NCBI GenBank assembly: GCA_028285245.1
Contig: JANQPY010000047.1
Coordinates: 1 to 64,000 of the forward strand
Length of the DNA: 64,000 nucleotides
Source: Gammaproteobacteria bacterium
GTDB taxonomy: Bacteria; Pseudomonadota; Gammaproteobacteria; Steroidobacterales; GCA-2729495
Reading direction: 5' to 3'
The notes below the pieces were generated by a model. The model worked only from the letters and a program-made list of their open reading frames with translations. It searched no databases and was not told the DNA's origin. The position numbers and the translations under genes are program-made. This document shows, one piece after another, positions 10,214-18,759 of this stretch. Within the stretch, counting starts at the first letter, position 1. Each line of letters opens with the position of its first letter.

Positions 10214-11539
10214 ATGTACTTCAAAAGTATTGTATTAGGTAAGAGCCTGGCCTGGCTCGTACTCGCAGCAGGGTATTTTCTTGCCAGCTCAGCCGTTGCC
10301 CAGCTGCGGATCGAGATTAGTGAAGGGACCGAGCAGGCGGTGCCGATCGCGGTGGTGCCCTTCGCCTGGACCGGCAGCGGGGCGGCACCGTTCGATGTAT
10401 CTGCGGTGGTCGCTGCGGACTTGCAACGCTCGGGACGGTTTTCTCCCATTCCAACCCGCGACATGCTCCAGCAGCCCAGCACGGCCAGAGAGATCGATTT
10501 AGACGATTGGCGAATTCTTGGCGTAGAGAAGATTGTGATCGGTCAGCTCATACCGGCAGGTGCGGATGAGTACACCATTCAGTTTCAGGTCTTCGATGTG
10601 TTTCGGGGCGAGCAGCTGCTGGGTTACCGGCAGCCTTCCAGTCGGCTCGGCCTGAGGCGGGCCAGTCACCGCGTGGCGGATATGATCTACGAGGAACTCA
10701 CTGGCATTGAGGGCGTATTCTCGACACGCATTGCCTACATCACGGTTGCTGGCGCTGCGGGAAACCAGACCCATCGGCTTATCGTCGCCGACGCGGATGG
10801 TGAGAATGCACGGGTGCTGGTCTCAAGCGGCCAGCCTTTGCTGTCTCCGGCCTGGTCGCCGGATGGACGGAGACTCGCCTACGTCTCGTTTGAAAATCAG
10901 AACTCCGAGATCTTCATCCAGGATTTGCGCTCAGGCGCTCGCCAGCGCGTGTCGGCCCGGCCCGGCATCAACAGCGCACCAGCCTGGTCGCCGGACGGCC
11001 GCAGGCTGGCATTGGTGCGCTCCGGCGGGGATGGCAACCTCGATGTCTATACGCTGGAGCTCGCTACTCAGGTGCTCACACGGCTGACGCGGCGGGGTTC
11101 GATTGATACTGAGCCGGCCTGGTCCGCGGATGGCAAACGCATATTGTTCACCTCCGATCGAAGCGGTTCGCCGCAAATCTACGCAATCGCTGCCGACGGC
11201 TCGGGACGCCCTAAGCGACTGTCTTTTGAGGGAAACTACAATGCGCGCCCCCGCGTCAGCCCCACAGCAGAGCAGATTGCCGTGGTGCATAACGACCGGG
11301 GCAACTATAGAATCGCTGCGATCGATCTTGGCCGGGGCTTCACTCAGGTGCTGACCGACGGTGTCCTGGATGAAAGTCCAAGCTTCGCGCCGAATGGCGA
11401 GACGCTGATTTATGCGACCCGGCAAGGGAACCGGGGTGTGCTGGCGACGGTTTCTGCGGATGGCCGCATTCGGCAGCGCTTGAGTTCGCTGGACGGTGAC
11501 GTGCGTGAACCCGCGTGGTCACCGCAGCGGCGGAATTGA
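10214..11539 (+). CDS. tolB: Tol-Pal system beta-propeller protein TolB
   Basis: Periplasmic protein that binds Pal and TolA. The frame is open from 10094, but the ATG at 10214, one base after the tolA stop, gives a proper signal peptide (LAWLVLAAGYFLASSAVA) and 441 residues. After the N-terminal alpha/beta domain come repeated TolB/WD-like blades with the pattern SPAWSPDGRRLAYVS, APAWSPDGRRLALV and EPAWSADGKRILFTS. The last blade ends EPAWSPQ. Spacing indicates operon transcription with tolA and pal. Confidence 0.96.
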   Translation: MYFKSIVLGKSLAWLVLAAGYFLASSAVAQLRIEISEGTEQAVPIAVVPFAWTGSGAAPFDVSAVVAADLQRSGRFSPIPTRDMLQQPSTAREIDLDDWRILGVEKIVIGQLIPAGADEYTIQFQVFDVFRGEQLLGYRQPSSRLGLRRASHRVADMIYEELTGIEGVFSTRIAYITVAGAAGNQTHRLIVADADGENARVLVSSGQPLLSPAWSPDGRRLAYVSFENQNSEIFIQDLRSGARQRVSARPGINSAPAWSPDGRRLALVRSGGDGNLDVYTLELATQVLTRLTRRGSIDTEPAWSADGKRILFTSDRSGSPQIYAIAADGSGRPKRLSFEGNYNARPRVSPTAEQIAVVHNDRGNYRIAAIDLGRGFTQVLTDGVLDESPSFAPNGETLIYATRQGNRGVLATVSADGRIRQRLSSLDGDVREPAWSPQRRN

Positions 11540-11630
11540 GTTCGGAAGATGCAGTGTTTCGACTGAATTGGAATCGCGGGTTGTCGATGCGGATTATTCA
11601 GCAGCGTTGCCTGCTGTCAGGAGTGCAGTC

Positions 11631-12182
11631 ATGAAGCGAATTGAAAGTGTGGCGATCGCCTTAGTGTTGGTTGTTCTGGCAGGTTGTGGCGGACAGTCGG
11701 GCACCGCACAACAGGACGATCCGGATCTGTTTGGTGAGTATGGGGGCGGTGAACAAGGTGGCGCTGACACCACCGGCGCGAGCGACGATGAGTTTCGCGA
11801 GGGCAGTGCGTTCGGCGATGGCGCACCCATGGGAGGCCCGGGTGCGGCTGCGGACAACAGGATTATTTACTTCGAGTTCGATCAGAGCGATGTGGATTCG
11901 GACTACGCGGACGTACTGCGCGCTCACGGCAGCTACCTCGCGGCGAATGCCGGCGCGCGACTGCGACTCGAGGGGCATGCCGACGAGCGCGGTAGCAGGG
12001 AGTACAACCTGGGATTGGGTGAGCGCCGTGCCCAGGCGGTAAAGCAGGTCTTGCTGCTGCAGGGTGCTTCAGCCGGCCAGCTGAGCACGGTGAGTTACGG
12101 CGAAGAACGGCCGGCCAGCATCGGTTCAGACGAGAGTACCTGGGGCCTCAATCGTCGCGTTGAACTGGTTTACCAGCGGTAG
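11631..12182 (+). CDS. pal: Peptidoglycan-associated lipoprotein Pal
   Basis: Outer-membrane lipoprotein that binds peptidoglycan and TolB. The frame is open from 11496, but the ATG at 11631 starts a lipoprotein signal peptide with lipobox LAGC and gives 183 residues. After an acidic Gly-rich linker (about 25-70) comes an OmpA-like domain, with IIYFEFDQSDV and the peptidoglycan-binding motif GHADERGSREYNLGLGERRA. It sits between tolB and cpoB as expected. Confidence 0.97.
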   Translation: MKRIESVAIALVLVVLAGCGGQSGTAQQDDPDLFGEYGGGEQGGADTTGASDDEFREGSAFGDGAPMGGPGAAADNRIIYFEFDQSDVDSDYADVLRAHGSYLAANAGARLRLEGHADERGSREYNLGLGERRAQAVKQVLLLQGASAGQLSTVSYGEERPASIGSDESTWGLNRRVELVYQR

Positions 12183-12194
12183 CCGGCCACGCTC

Positions 12195-12965
12195 ATGACG
12201 ATTGGAATTTACTCCCGTTGCCTGGCGATCTGCGCTGCTCTCGGGCTTGTTGGTTGTGATGCGTTTATCGCGCCGGAAAACAACCCGACCAATATCCGCC
12301 TCAACGAGGTTGATCAGCGCCTCAGCCGAGTAGAGCGGGTTGTTAACAACGAAGGCCTGGTCAACATGCTCTCGCGCCTGGATGCGCTGGAGCAGGATCT
12401 TGCCAGCCTGCGAAACGACGTTGAAACGCTCCAGTACTCGGTCGAGCAGTCGGATGGCCGCCAGCGGCAGCTCTACCTGGATCTTGACCAGCGGCTCGGG
12501 GCACTGGAAAAAACCGGGGCGGGGGCCGGCGTGCTCGACGGACAGGCGCTCAACCCGGGGCAGCTACCAGTGCCGGGTGGGACTGACCGGGCCAACTACC
12601 AGGCCGCTTTTGAGTTGCTGAAACAGGGTCGGTATGAGGAAGCGTCGCTGGCACTCCAGCAATTCATGGTGACGTTCCCGCAAAGTGAGTACAACGACAA
12701 TGCACAGTACTGGCTGGCAGAAACCTACTATGTGACGCAGGACTACCGGAAGGCCCTTGGCGAGTTTCAGGTCGTCCTGGATCGCTTCCCACAGTCGCGG
12801 AAATTGCCCGACGCGCTGCTTAAGATCGGCTTTTGTAACTACGAGCTGCAGCGCTGGGATTCTTCACGAACGGCGTTGTCCACGGTCGTGAGCCAGTATC
12901 CAGAAACCACTGCGGCCAGATTGGCCAACCAGCGTCTGGAGCTTCTGGAAAGCGAAGGCCGCTGA
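12195..12965 (+). CDS. cpoB: Cell division coordinator CpoB (YbgF), possible lipoprotein
   Basis: Periplasmic TPR protein that coordinates outer-membrane constriction with wall synthesis through the Tol system. Residues about 35-110 form the N-terminal trimeric coiled coil (INEVDQRLSRVERVV-like heptads), followed by a linker and three TPR units (about 130-250: YQAAFELLKQGRYEEAS, YWLAETYYVTQDYRKAL, KLPDALLKIGFCNYEL). The signal sequence ends in LVGC at residues 18-21, a good lipobox, whereas CpoB is normally soluble. Asp follows the Cys, which in enterobacteria favours inner-membrane retention. The gene assignment is secure; lipidation is inference. Confidence 0.93.
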   Translation: MTIGIYSRCLAICAALGLVGCDAFIAPENNPTNIRLNEVDQRLSRVERVVNNEGLVNMLSRLDALEQDLASLRNDVETLQYSVEQSDGRQRQLYLDLDQRLGALEKTGAGAGVLDGQALNPGQLPVPGGTDRANYQAAFELLKQGRYEEASLALQQFMVTFPQSEYNDNAQYWLAETYYVTQDYRKALGEFQVVLDRFPQSRKLPDALLKIGFCNYELQRWDSSRTALSTVVSQYPETTAARLANQRLELLESEGR

Positions 12966-12992
12966 GTTTCCCGCCAGCTATCGGGCGGACTG

Positions 12993-13667
12993 ATGAGCAT
13001 CGACTCCGATTCCGCAGGCGCGCGCGCTGAGCGACTGCGCATCACCGAAATCTTTTACTCACTGCAGGGCGAATCGCGGCCTGCAGGCATACCGACTGTG
13101 TTTGTGCGCCTGACCGGATGCCCGTTGCGCTGCGTGTACTGTGACACCGAATATGCGTTCCATGGCGGGAAGGCGAAGAGCATTGCGGATATCCTCGCCA
13201 CAGTTGCCACTTACTCACCAGGCCTGGTGTGCGTGACCGGTGGTGAACCGCTGGCCCAGGCCAATTGCCCCCAGCTATTAACGGCACTTTGCGATGCGGG
13301 TTATGACGTGTCGCTAGAAACCAGCGGCGCGCTTGATCTGGCGCGCGTCGATGAGCGGGTCACCATTGTCATGGATCTCAAGGCACCCGCTTCCGGCGAA
13401 GCGGGGCGCAACCGCTGGCAGAACCTTCAGCAGCTGAAGTGCGATGACCAGATCAAGGTCGTGATCACCGATCGGTCCGACTATGAGTGGGCGAAGCGCG
13501 CACTCAACGAGCACGACTTGCCTGAGCGCTTTGCGGTGTTGTTGTCGCCAGCCTGGGGAGTACTGGCACCGCACGAGCTCGCAGATTGGATCCTGCAGGA
13601 CCGCCTCAACGTGCGTTTCCAGGTGCAGCTGCACAAGTATCTTTGGGGCGACAAGCCGGGTCATTAG
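12993..13667 (+). CDS. queE: 7-carboxy-7-deazaguanine synthase QueE
   Basis: Radical SAM enzyme that makes 7-carboxy-7-deazaguanine, the second dedicated step of preQ0/queuosine synthesis. The [4Fe-4S] cluster motif is Cys43-x3-Cys47-x2-Cys50 (GCPLRCVYC), preceded by the family's [10 protein letters not shown]. The SAM-contact motif TGGEP is near residues 83-87. 224 residues fits QueE. It follows cpoB by 27 bases and precedes queC by two, so the two queuosine genes are at the end of the tol-pal operon, as in several gammaproteobacteria. Confidence 0.95.
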   Translation: MSIDSDSAGARAERLRITEIFYSLQGESRPAGIPTVFVRLTGCPLRCVYCDTEYAFHGGKAKSIADILATVATYSPGLVCVTGGEPLAQANCPQLLTALCDAGYDVSLETSGALDLARVDERVTIVMDLKAPASGEAGRNRWQNLQQLKCDDQIKVVITDRSDYEWAKRALNEHDLPERFAVLLSPAWGVLAPHELADWILQDRLNVRFQVQLHKYLWGDKPGH

Positions 13668-13669
13668 CG

Positions 13670-14356
13670 ATGCAGGGAGAAGCAAGCCGTGCCGTGGTGT
13701 TGCTCTCCGGCGGCATGGACTCAGCAACCTGCCTCGCGCTGGCGCACGAGTCGGGACTGGAGATCCATGCAGTCAGTTTCCGCTATGGACAACGACATGA
13801 TGCCGAGCTTGATGCGGCAGCTGGTCTTGCAACGCGTTATGAAGTCGCAAGTCATCGAGTGCTGCAACTCGACCTTGGCGAGCTTGGCGGCTCCGCCCTC
13901 ACGGACACATCGATTCCAGTGCCCACGACAGCCGCTGAGGGGATCCCGACGACTTACGTACCAGCACGAAACACTGTGTTCCTGTCTCTTGCGCTGGCGG
14001 TCGCCGAGGTCGTTGATGCTGATGAGATTCACGTGGGGGTAAACGCGGTTGACTACTCTGGCTATCCAGACTGCCGGCCGGAGTACATTGATGCGTTTCG
14101 GAACCTGGCCAGGCTCGCTACCAAGAAGGGAGTTGAAGGCCAGCCGGTTGCCATCCGTGCACCGCTGATTGACATGCGCAAGGCCGACATTATTCGGCAA
14201 GGCTCTCGTCTGGGCGTGGACTACGGTCTTACGGTGTCCTGCTATCAGGCTGATGCAGAGGGAGCGGCCTGCGGCGAGTGTGATGCCTGCCGTCTGCGTC
14301 AGGCGGGTTTTGCCGCAGCCGGCATCACAGACCCGACACGCTATCAGAGCCTTTGA
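13670..14356 (+). CDS. queC: 7-cyano-7-deazaguanine synthase QueC
   Basis: ATP-dependent enzyme that converts 7-carboxy-7-deazaguanine to preQ0. The frame is open from 13586, but the ATG at 13670, two bases after queE, gives 228 residues and the family start. The PP-loop is SGGMDS (13-18). The zinc site is Cys191, Cys201, Cys204 and Cys207 ([10 protein letters not shown]). The order queE-queC supports preQ0 production for tRNA queuosine; no DNA 7-deazaguanine (dpd) genes are in the window. Confidence 0.97.
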   Translation: MQGEASRAVVLLSGGMDSATCLALAHESGLEIHAVSFRYGQRHDAELDAAAGLATRYEVASHRVLQLDLGELGGSALTDTSIPVPTTAAEGIPTTYVPARNTVFLSLALAVAEVVDADEIHVGVNAVDYSGYPDCRPEYIDAFRNLARLATKKGVEGQPVAIRAPLIDMRKADIIRQGSRLGVDYGLTVSCYQADAEGAACGECDACRLRQAGFAAAGITDPTRYQSL

Positions 14357-14385
14357 TTGGTTGAGGATTTCCGTTCCGGTATGAT
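14357..14385 (+). promoter_or_regulatory. Likely promoter of tRNA-Lys
   Basis: A good -10 hexamer TATGAT (14380-14385) stands 45 bases before the tRNA, 17 bases after a weak -35 TTGGTT (14357-14362). The bases after the -10 are very GC-rich, typical of stable-RNA promoters. Prediction from sequence only. Confidence 0.45.
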
Positions 14386-14429
14386 CACGCGCTGCCCGGG
14401 ATCGCCCGGTCCCCGGGCCTTCAGTTGAA

Positions 14430-14505
14430 GGGCCGTTAGCTCAGTTGGTAGAGCAGTGGACTTTTAATCCATTGGTCGAAGGTTCGAGTCCTTCACGGCC
14501 CACCA
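14430..14505 (+). tRNA. tRNA-Lys (anticodon TTT)
   Basis: 76-base tRNA with encoded CCA. The acceptor stem pairs GGGCCGT (14430-14436) with ACGGCCC (14495-14501). The D-arm has AGCTCAGTTGGTAGAGC, the anticodon loop is CTTTTAA with anticodon TTT, and the T-arm contains GGTTCGAGTCC. The discriminator is A and CCA is at 14503-14505. It stands alone between queC and the RRM gene. Confidence 0.97.
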
Positions 14506-14602
14506 TTTCCGCCCCCTTCAAGACACCGGTTTCGGCGGTCGGGTGCCCGCCTGAGGCGCCTGGGGCAAGGGTTTCCGGCCAAATCCAGGGCCCTGAAATC
14601 TG

Positions 14603-14630
14603 TTTTACATAGCCTGAAACGCTGTATACT
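14603..14630 (+). promoter_or_regulatory. Promoter of the RRM protein gene
   Basis: Strong -10 TATACT (14625-14630) preceded at 16 bases by TTTTAC (14603-14608). It lies 86 bases before the GTG start of the RRM gene, leaving an untranslated leader of about 80 bases; long leaders are common for cold-regulated RNA-binding proteins. Prediction from sequence only. Confidence 0.55.
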
Positions 14631-14716
14631 CCGCGCTCCCTTGTATCGCTTGTATCGAGTCTGCGGGCATGGTGCCTACACCCTCTGGAGCGGTTACAGA
14701 ACCTTTAGGAGGTATC

Positions 14717-15001
14717 GTGGGTAGAAAACTGTATGTCGGCAATCTGCCGTACTCAACTGATCAGCAGGCGCTGACAGAAACTTTTAGTCAGTGCGGCACT
14801 GTCGATTCCGCTAACGTGATTACCGATCGCGACACCGGCAGAAGCCGGGGCTTCGGATTCGTCGAAATGTCGAGCGACGGAGAAGCGCAAAAAGCGATCC
14901 AGGAGCTCAATGGCGCACAGGTCGACGGCCGCGCTATCGTGGTCAACGAAGCCAAACCCCGCGCGCCTCGACAGGGCGGCGGTGGTGGTGGACGCTGGTA
15001 A
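14717..15001 (+). CDS. Small glycine-tailed RRM RNA-binding protein
   Basis: Single RNA-recognition-motif protein of 94 residues. The GTG at 14717 is chosen over the ATG at 14669 because AGGAGG lies at 14707-14712 just before it and because family members begin a few residues before the first strand. RNP2 is LYVGNL (5-10) and RNP1 is RGFGFVEM. A short Arg/Gly tail (QGGGGGGRW) follows the RRM. Such proteins in bacteria are thought to act as RNA chaperones, often in the cold. It forms its own transcription unit, with promoter 14603-14630 and terminator 15024-15050. Confidence 0.93.
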   Translation: MGRKLYVGNLPYSTDQQALTETFSQCGTVDSANVITDRDTGRSRGFGFVEMSSDGEAQKAIQELNGAQVDGRAIVVNEAKPRAPRQGGGGGGRW

Positions 15002-15023
15002 GCCCGGCAGTCACTGCTCATCG

Positions 15024-15050
15024 AAAAACCCGGCCAAGCGCCGGGTTTTT
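15024..15050 (+). terminator. Rho-independent terminator after the RRM gene
   Basis: AAAAACCCGGC (15024-15034) pairs with GCCGGGTTTTT (15040-15050) around a five-base loop and ends in five T. It lies 22 bases after the RRM stop codon. Confidence 0.9.
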
Positions 15051-15163
15051 CTTATGCGCCGTCAACAGCGGCGTATCAGCCTGTGCGTGTGCCGACAAGC
15101 GATGTTGCACTTCGGTGGTGCTCCGGGAAGAATAGTCGCGTTTTGATGAGAGGGGACGTACGC

Positions 15164-15970
15164 ATGGCGCGCAGCCTGGGCTGGACATTCGCAATCGTAT
15201 TCTTGCCTTTAGGCGTGCTGCTGGCTGCTACCGTCGGCGATGGCGCCAATGACGGGCTCACCGCGTATGAGCTGACACTCTTCATTCATCAGCTACTGTT
15301 CGTCTACTGGATCGGCCCTGATATCGGGGTCTACTACCTCAGCAACCGGCTGTGTGATTCGAATCTTACGGCGGCCCAGCGGCTGGCTGCGGGACAAGTC
15401 ATGGCGCAGGTCGATCTGATCCCGCGGATATGTCTCAGTGTCATGCTGACCGTCGGCGGCATTCTGACCGAATTCGTTGGCGTGCCCCATCCGCCCTGGC
15501 AGTGGGCCGGCATTCTCCTGCTCGGCCCGGTCTGGCTCACGATGGTGCTGGTGATTTACTTCAAACGCGGGACGGCGCTGGGTGACCTGGTAACGCGAAT
15601 CGATTTCTATTTCCGCTGGGCGATGATTGCGGGGTTGCTGGCGTCGGTAACCTATTCCTGGACGACCGGGCGGCTTGATGACACCCCCTGGGTGGCCGGC
15701 AAGCTCGTGCTGTTCGCCGCCATCCTGTTGTTCGGGCTGCTGATGCGGATGCAGGTAGGCCCCCTGATGGACGGCATCGGCAAGCTGGCGACCGAGGGCG
15801 CAACCCCGGCAACCGATCAGGCCATGAGCCGCAGCCTGGCGCGCACGAAACCCTTCGTGTGGGCTATGTGGGCATGCCTGCTGATGCAGGGCCTGCTAGG
15901 TGTAGTGCAGCCGGGTTCACCTGAACTGGCGGACGTGCAGGCCGCAGCCGCGCTCTCCATTTCTGGCTAG
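15164..15970 (+). CDS. Integral membrane protein with H-x7-W-I-G-x-D motif (paralog 1)
   Basis: Unnamed membrane protein of 268 residues. The frame is open from 15083; the ATG at 15164 is preferred because GAGAGGGGAC lies about seven bases before it and a membrane helix follows at once. Hydrophobic segments lie around 8-24, 38-60, 85-105, 115-135, 150-175, 180-200 and 235-255. The second helix carries His42-x6-Trp49-Ile-Gly-Pro-Asp53. The same motif recurs in the minus-strand gene at 16064-16735 and in part at 31850-32443. The layout resembles DUF2269/CopD-like membrane proteins, so a haem- or metal-binding role is possible, but I cannot assign a function. Confidence 0.75.
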   Translation: MARSLGWTFAIVFLPLGVLLAATVGDGANDGLTAYELTLFIHQLLFVYWIGPDIGVYYLSNRLCDSNLTAAQRLAAGQVMAQVDLIPRICLSVMLTVGGILTEFVGVPHPPWQWAGILLLGPVWLTMVLVIYFKRGTALGDLVTRIDFYFRWAMIAGLLASVTYSWTTGRLDDTPWVAGKLVLFAAILLFGLLMRMQVGPLMDGIGKLATEGATPATDQAMSRSLARTKPFVWAMWACLLMQGLLGVVQPGSPELADVQAAAALSISG

Positions 15971-16063
15971 TCCTGCGCTCGTTGGGAAACGCGCCAATCC
16001 CGGCTTGGCGCACCCCGGAGTATGGCCGGCTACTGGCTGAATCAATCGCTACCTGCCGATTGT

Positions 16064-16735
16064 TCAGATGACCTTCGTCGTTGCGATAAAGCCAACGATG
16101 GCGATCGTCGTATAGGTCGCCCAAATGATGATGGTCGAGCGGCTCATAACGGCCGAAATACTCGCCTCAATCTCAGGTGTCGATCCCTCGACGGCCAGGC
16201 GGCCAAACGCTGCGCCGAGCGGGTCAAAAATGTAGATCATCGCAACGACCATCAAATTGATCAGGCCATAAAGCCCAACCTTCCACAGCAGCCACGTGGC
16301 CTCAGCATCGAACGGTCCAGAGCCAAAGTAGGACGCAATGGCCAAAACGATCAGTCCCGTGCCCACGGCGCCGGTCAGGAAATTGTTGAGCTTGGTGAGC
16401 TTGTGTCCGATTGGCTGGTCATACTTGTAGGCGCCATACATGCTGATCGCCCACCAAACCAGCGTACCCAGCCAAACCAGCCATATGCCGCCAGTGCTCA
16501 ACGTCATCAGGCCCATATCGACGGACAGCATCACGCCCAGGGGCAGCGCGACTTTCCACATGGTCCGCGGCAACAGTTCAATGCGCAGCGCCCAGTGCAG
16601 AAGCATCGCGCGGCTCTCGAATGGCAGTGAGGCATCAGTTGACTTGCGTGCCGACAGATACACGCTCAGATCGGTGCCAATCCAGAACACAAACATTAGG
16701 ATATGCAGGTATTTCCAAAACTCGAATTCAGACAC
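16064..16735 (-). CDS. Integral membrane protein with H-x7-W-I-G-x-D motif (paralog 2)
   Basis: Unnamed membrane protein of 223 residues, related to the gene at 15164 but on the other strand. A GTG at 16735 puts the first helix at the N-terminus and has GAGG nine bases upstream; the frame also runs back to another GTG at 16879, but the extra 48 residues are Arg-rich and look non-coding. The motif is His11-x6-Trp18-Ile-Gly-Thr-Asp22, exactly the spacing of paralog 1, followed in both by an RIELLPR/QVDLIPR-like segment. Helices lie around 8-27, 50-70, 75-95, 120-140, 150-175 and 200-222. It is divergent from the bicupin gene. Function unknown. Confidence 0.72.
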   Translation of the reverse strand: MSEFEFWKYLHILMFVFWIGTDLSVYLSARKSTDASLPFESRAMLLHWALRIELLPRTMWKVALPLGVMLSVDMGLMTLSTGGIWLVWLGTLVWWAISMYGAYKYDQPIGHKLTKLNNFLTGAVGTGLIVLAIASYFGSGPFDAEATWLLWKVGLYGLINLMVVAMIYIFDPLGAAFGRLAVEGSTPEIEASISAVMSRSTIIIWATYTTIAIVGFIATTKVI

Positions 16736-16922
16736 GGCGCGTGGCCTCGGGGCTAAACTGAGCCGTACCTTAACCCATGCCAGCAATGCGGCAAACATCG
16801 CGCGGGCCCGCTGCGTCCGCTGGATGGGACTCGGCTGCCGGTGAGTTGCAAGTCGCTCCAAAAGCGCTGATAGTCCCACCTGGCCGCTGGCCCTATGTAT
16901 CTGAACCCACGGGAGATCGTAC

Positions 16923-17828
16923 GTGCGTCCTCATGTAGAACTCATACAAGAAGCTGACCTGTGTTGGCACGGGCCGGAGTTACCCGGCGGGGAAGGGCGC
17001 GTCCGGCAGCGCAACCTGTCATACGACGAGGAAAACGGCGCGGCCTCTACGCGACTCATCTTCGACAGCGCCTGGCATCGTCCGGGTGGGTACAACCACG
17101 CGGACGTTGAGTGGTACGTGATGGCCGGCGCAATGAAGATTGGTGACCGTTTGCTCGGCAAAGGGGCGTATTTCAGAGCGCCCGCTGGGTTGGCGGTTCC
17201 CGCCATGTCAGTTGAGGCTGGCAGCGAGATTCTCATTTTCCGGGAGTACGGCGACTGGGGTTTTACCACCAGCGACAAGAATCGCGACGCAAAGGTTTTG
17301 CGCGGTGGCAACACCGCGTCCGACGAGCCGGGCGAACTGACGATTGTCGATACCAGCCGCATGGAGTGGATGCCGAACGTGTATGAAGGCGATACCCAAC
17401 GGTTCCTGAAGCTCAAGTTGCTCTATCACGATCCAGCGCCGCCAGACGATAACAACAAGGGTTTTGTCACCATGCTGGCGTGGGCGCCACCCGGTTGGTC
17501 CGACAACCGGCTTGTCCACCATCCCGTTTTTGAAGAGGCCTATAGCCTAGACGGTGAACTCGTCTACAACTTCGGGAGCCTGGATACGGGTACCTATTTC
17601 TTCCGGCCCGCGATGGTCAAGCATGGGCATTTTGTGGCCGGTGAGGAGCGCGGCTGGACCGGTTTTTTCCGGCTCGACGGGTCGCTGATCAACTGGATCA
17701 CCATCAATGAGCGGGTGATCGTCGAGGGCGACGCCGTAAACTACGATCCCAAGACGCAGGCGCCACTGATGGCGGGAATCCCCGTCCGTTCACGTTCTGC
17801 CGGCGACTGGGACCTGGACGGCCAGTAG
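16923..17828 (+). CDS. Bicupin-fold protein
   Basis: Soluble protein of 301 residues with two cupin-like halves (about 35-130 and 165-270). The first half has GYNHADVEWYVMAGAMKIGDRLLGKGAYFRAP, a cupin core of the type seen in DUF4437/ChrR-like cupins; the second has HPVFEEAYSLDGELVYNFGSLDTGTYFFRPAMVKHGHF, with His and Glu that could bind a metal. It starts with GTG at 16923 after GGGAGA. It heads a same-strand run with the amidohydrolase, acyl-CoA synthetase and isomerase genes. Bicupins are often dioxygenases or isomerases; the reaction here is not known. Confidence 0.78.
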   Translation: MRPHVELIQEADLCWHGPELPGGEGRVRQRNLSYDEENGAASTRLIFDSAWHRPGGYNHADVEWYVMAGAMKIGDRLLGKGAYFRAPAGLAVPAMSVEAGSEILIFREYGDWGFTTSDKNRDAKVLRGGNTASDEPGELTIVDTSRMEWMPNVYEGDTQRFLKLKLLYHDPAPPDDNNKGFVTMLAWAPPGWSDNRLVHHPVFEEAYSLDGELVYNFGSLDTGTYFFRPAMVKHGHFVAGEERGWTGFFRLDGSLINWITINERVIVEGDAVNYDPKTQAPLMAGIPVRSRSAGDWDLDGQ

Positions 17829-17894
17829 CCCGCTACAGGGCCTTCAACAAGGGCGCCAGCGTGCCCCATCTGAGCGAGATATGATCTTAGGTTC

Positions 17895-18752
17895 ATGACG
17901 GGAACCATTGATATCGTTTGTAATCTCTTCACTCCTGAGGAGGTTAGAAAAGGTCAAACGGGCCTCGACGACGACTTCAAGGCCCAGGTCCGTATGCCGC
18001 CCGAGATGCGGGGGGGCGTGACCATTGAGGACTATCTTGGACGCATGGACCGCGCCGGCATTGAGCGGTCACTGCTCATCGCGGTGCGTGCCGGCGATAT
18101 CAACAAGGCGGGGGGGTTTGAGATTCCCTATGCCAGGGTGCACGAAGTCTGCCAGGCGCATCCAGACCGATTTTCCGGACTCGCAGGGGTCGATCCCTAT
18201 CGCGGGATGCAGGGACTGCGAGACCTTGAGGAGGCAGTCCGCGACTACGGGTTTGTCGGTGCACATCTGTATCCGCACTGGTGCGAGCTGGCCCCAGATC
18301 ACGCTAAGTACTACCCCTACTACGCGAAGTGCTGCGAGCTCGACATTCCCATCATGATGCAGGTTGGCCACAACCTGGTGTATTCCCGCAAGCGGCGACT
18401 GCCCAGCGTGGGCAGGCCCATTTGCCTTGATCAGGTCGCCATCGATTTCCCGGAATTACGGCTGATCGGGATTCATATTGGTATCCCATGGACCGATGAA
18501 ATGATCTCCATGTGCTGGAAGCACGAAAACGTGTTTACCGCAGGAGATGCCTATGCGCCGAAATACTGGCCTGAGGCCTATGTCCACTACGCCAACACCT
18601 ACGGCAGGGAAAAAGTGATGTTCGGCACGGATTGGCCGGTCATTGATCCTGAACGTGCGGTGCAGGAGGTTGGCGACCTGGGCTTGCGCCCCGAGTCTAA
18701 GGACTTGCTGATGCGCCAGAACGCATTGCGCGTGTTCAAGCTGGCCGGCTGA
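17895..18752 (+). CDS. Amidohydrolase-2 family protein lacking the N-terminal His pair
   Basis: TIM-barrel protein of 285 residues of the amidohydrolase_2 family (relatives include ACMSD and gamma-resorcylate decarboxylases and hydrolases). Family marks are the TIEDYLGRMDRAGIERSLL segment, HPDRFSGLAGVDP, IGIHIGIPW and the terminal VMFGTDWPV with Asp246. The usual D-x-H-x-H metal motif near the start reads Asp6-Ile-Val8-Cys-Asn10, so both His are replaced. His124, His128, His159 and His194 remain as possible ligands. It is seven bases upstream of the CoA synthetase gene. The activity may be metal-independent or lost; I infer a decarboxylase or hydrolase role only from family. Confidence 0.82.
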   Translation: MTGTIDIVCNLFTPEEVRKGQTGLDDDFKAQVRMPPEMRGGVTIEDYLGRMDRAGIERSLLIAVRAGDINKAGGFEIPYARVHEVCQAHPDRFSGLAGVDPYRGMQGLRDLEEAVRDYGFVGAHLYPHWCELAPDHAKYYPYYAKCCELDIPIMMQVGHNLVYSRKRRLPSVGRPICLDQVAIDFPELRLIGIHIGIPWTDEMISMCWKHENVFTAGDAYAPKYWPEAYVHYANTYGREKVMFGTDWPVIDPERAVQEVGDLGLRPESKDLLMRQNALRVFKLAG

Positions 18753-18759
18753 TGCGCTA

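Noticed and set aside
14430-14505. tRNA-Lys as integration site of a genomic island
   Set aside because: The accessory region begins nearby, but there is no integrase and no copy of the tRNA 3' end further on; the RRM transcription unit also lies between.
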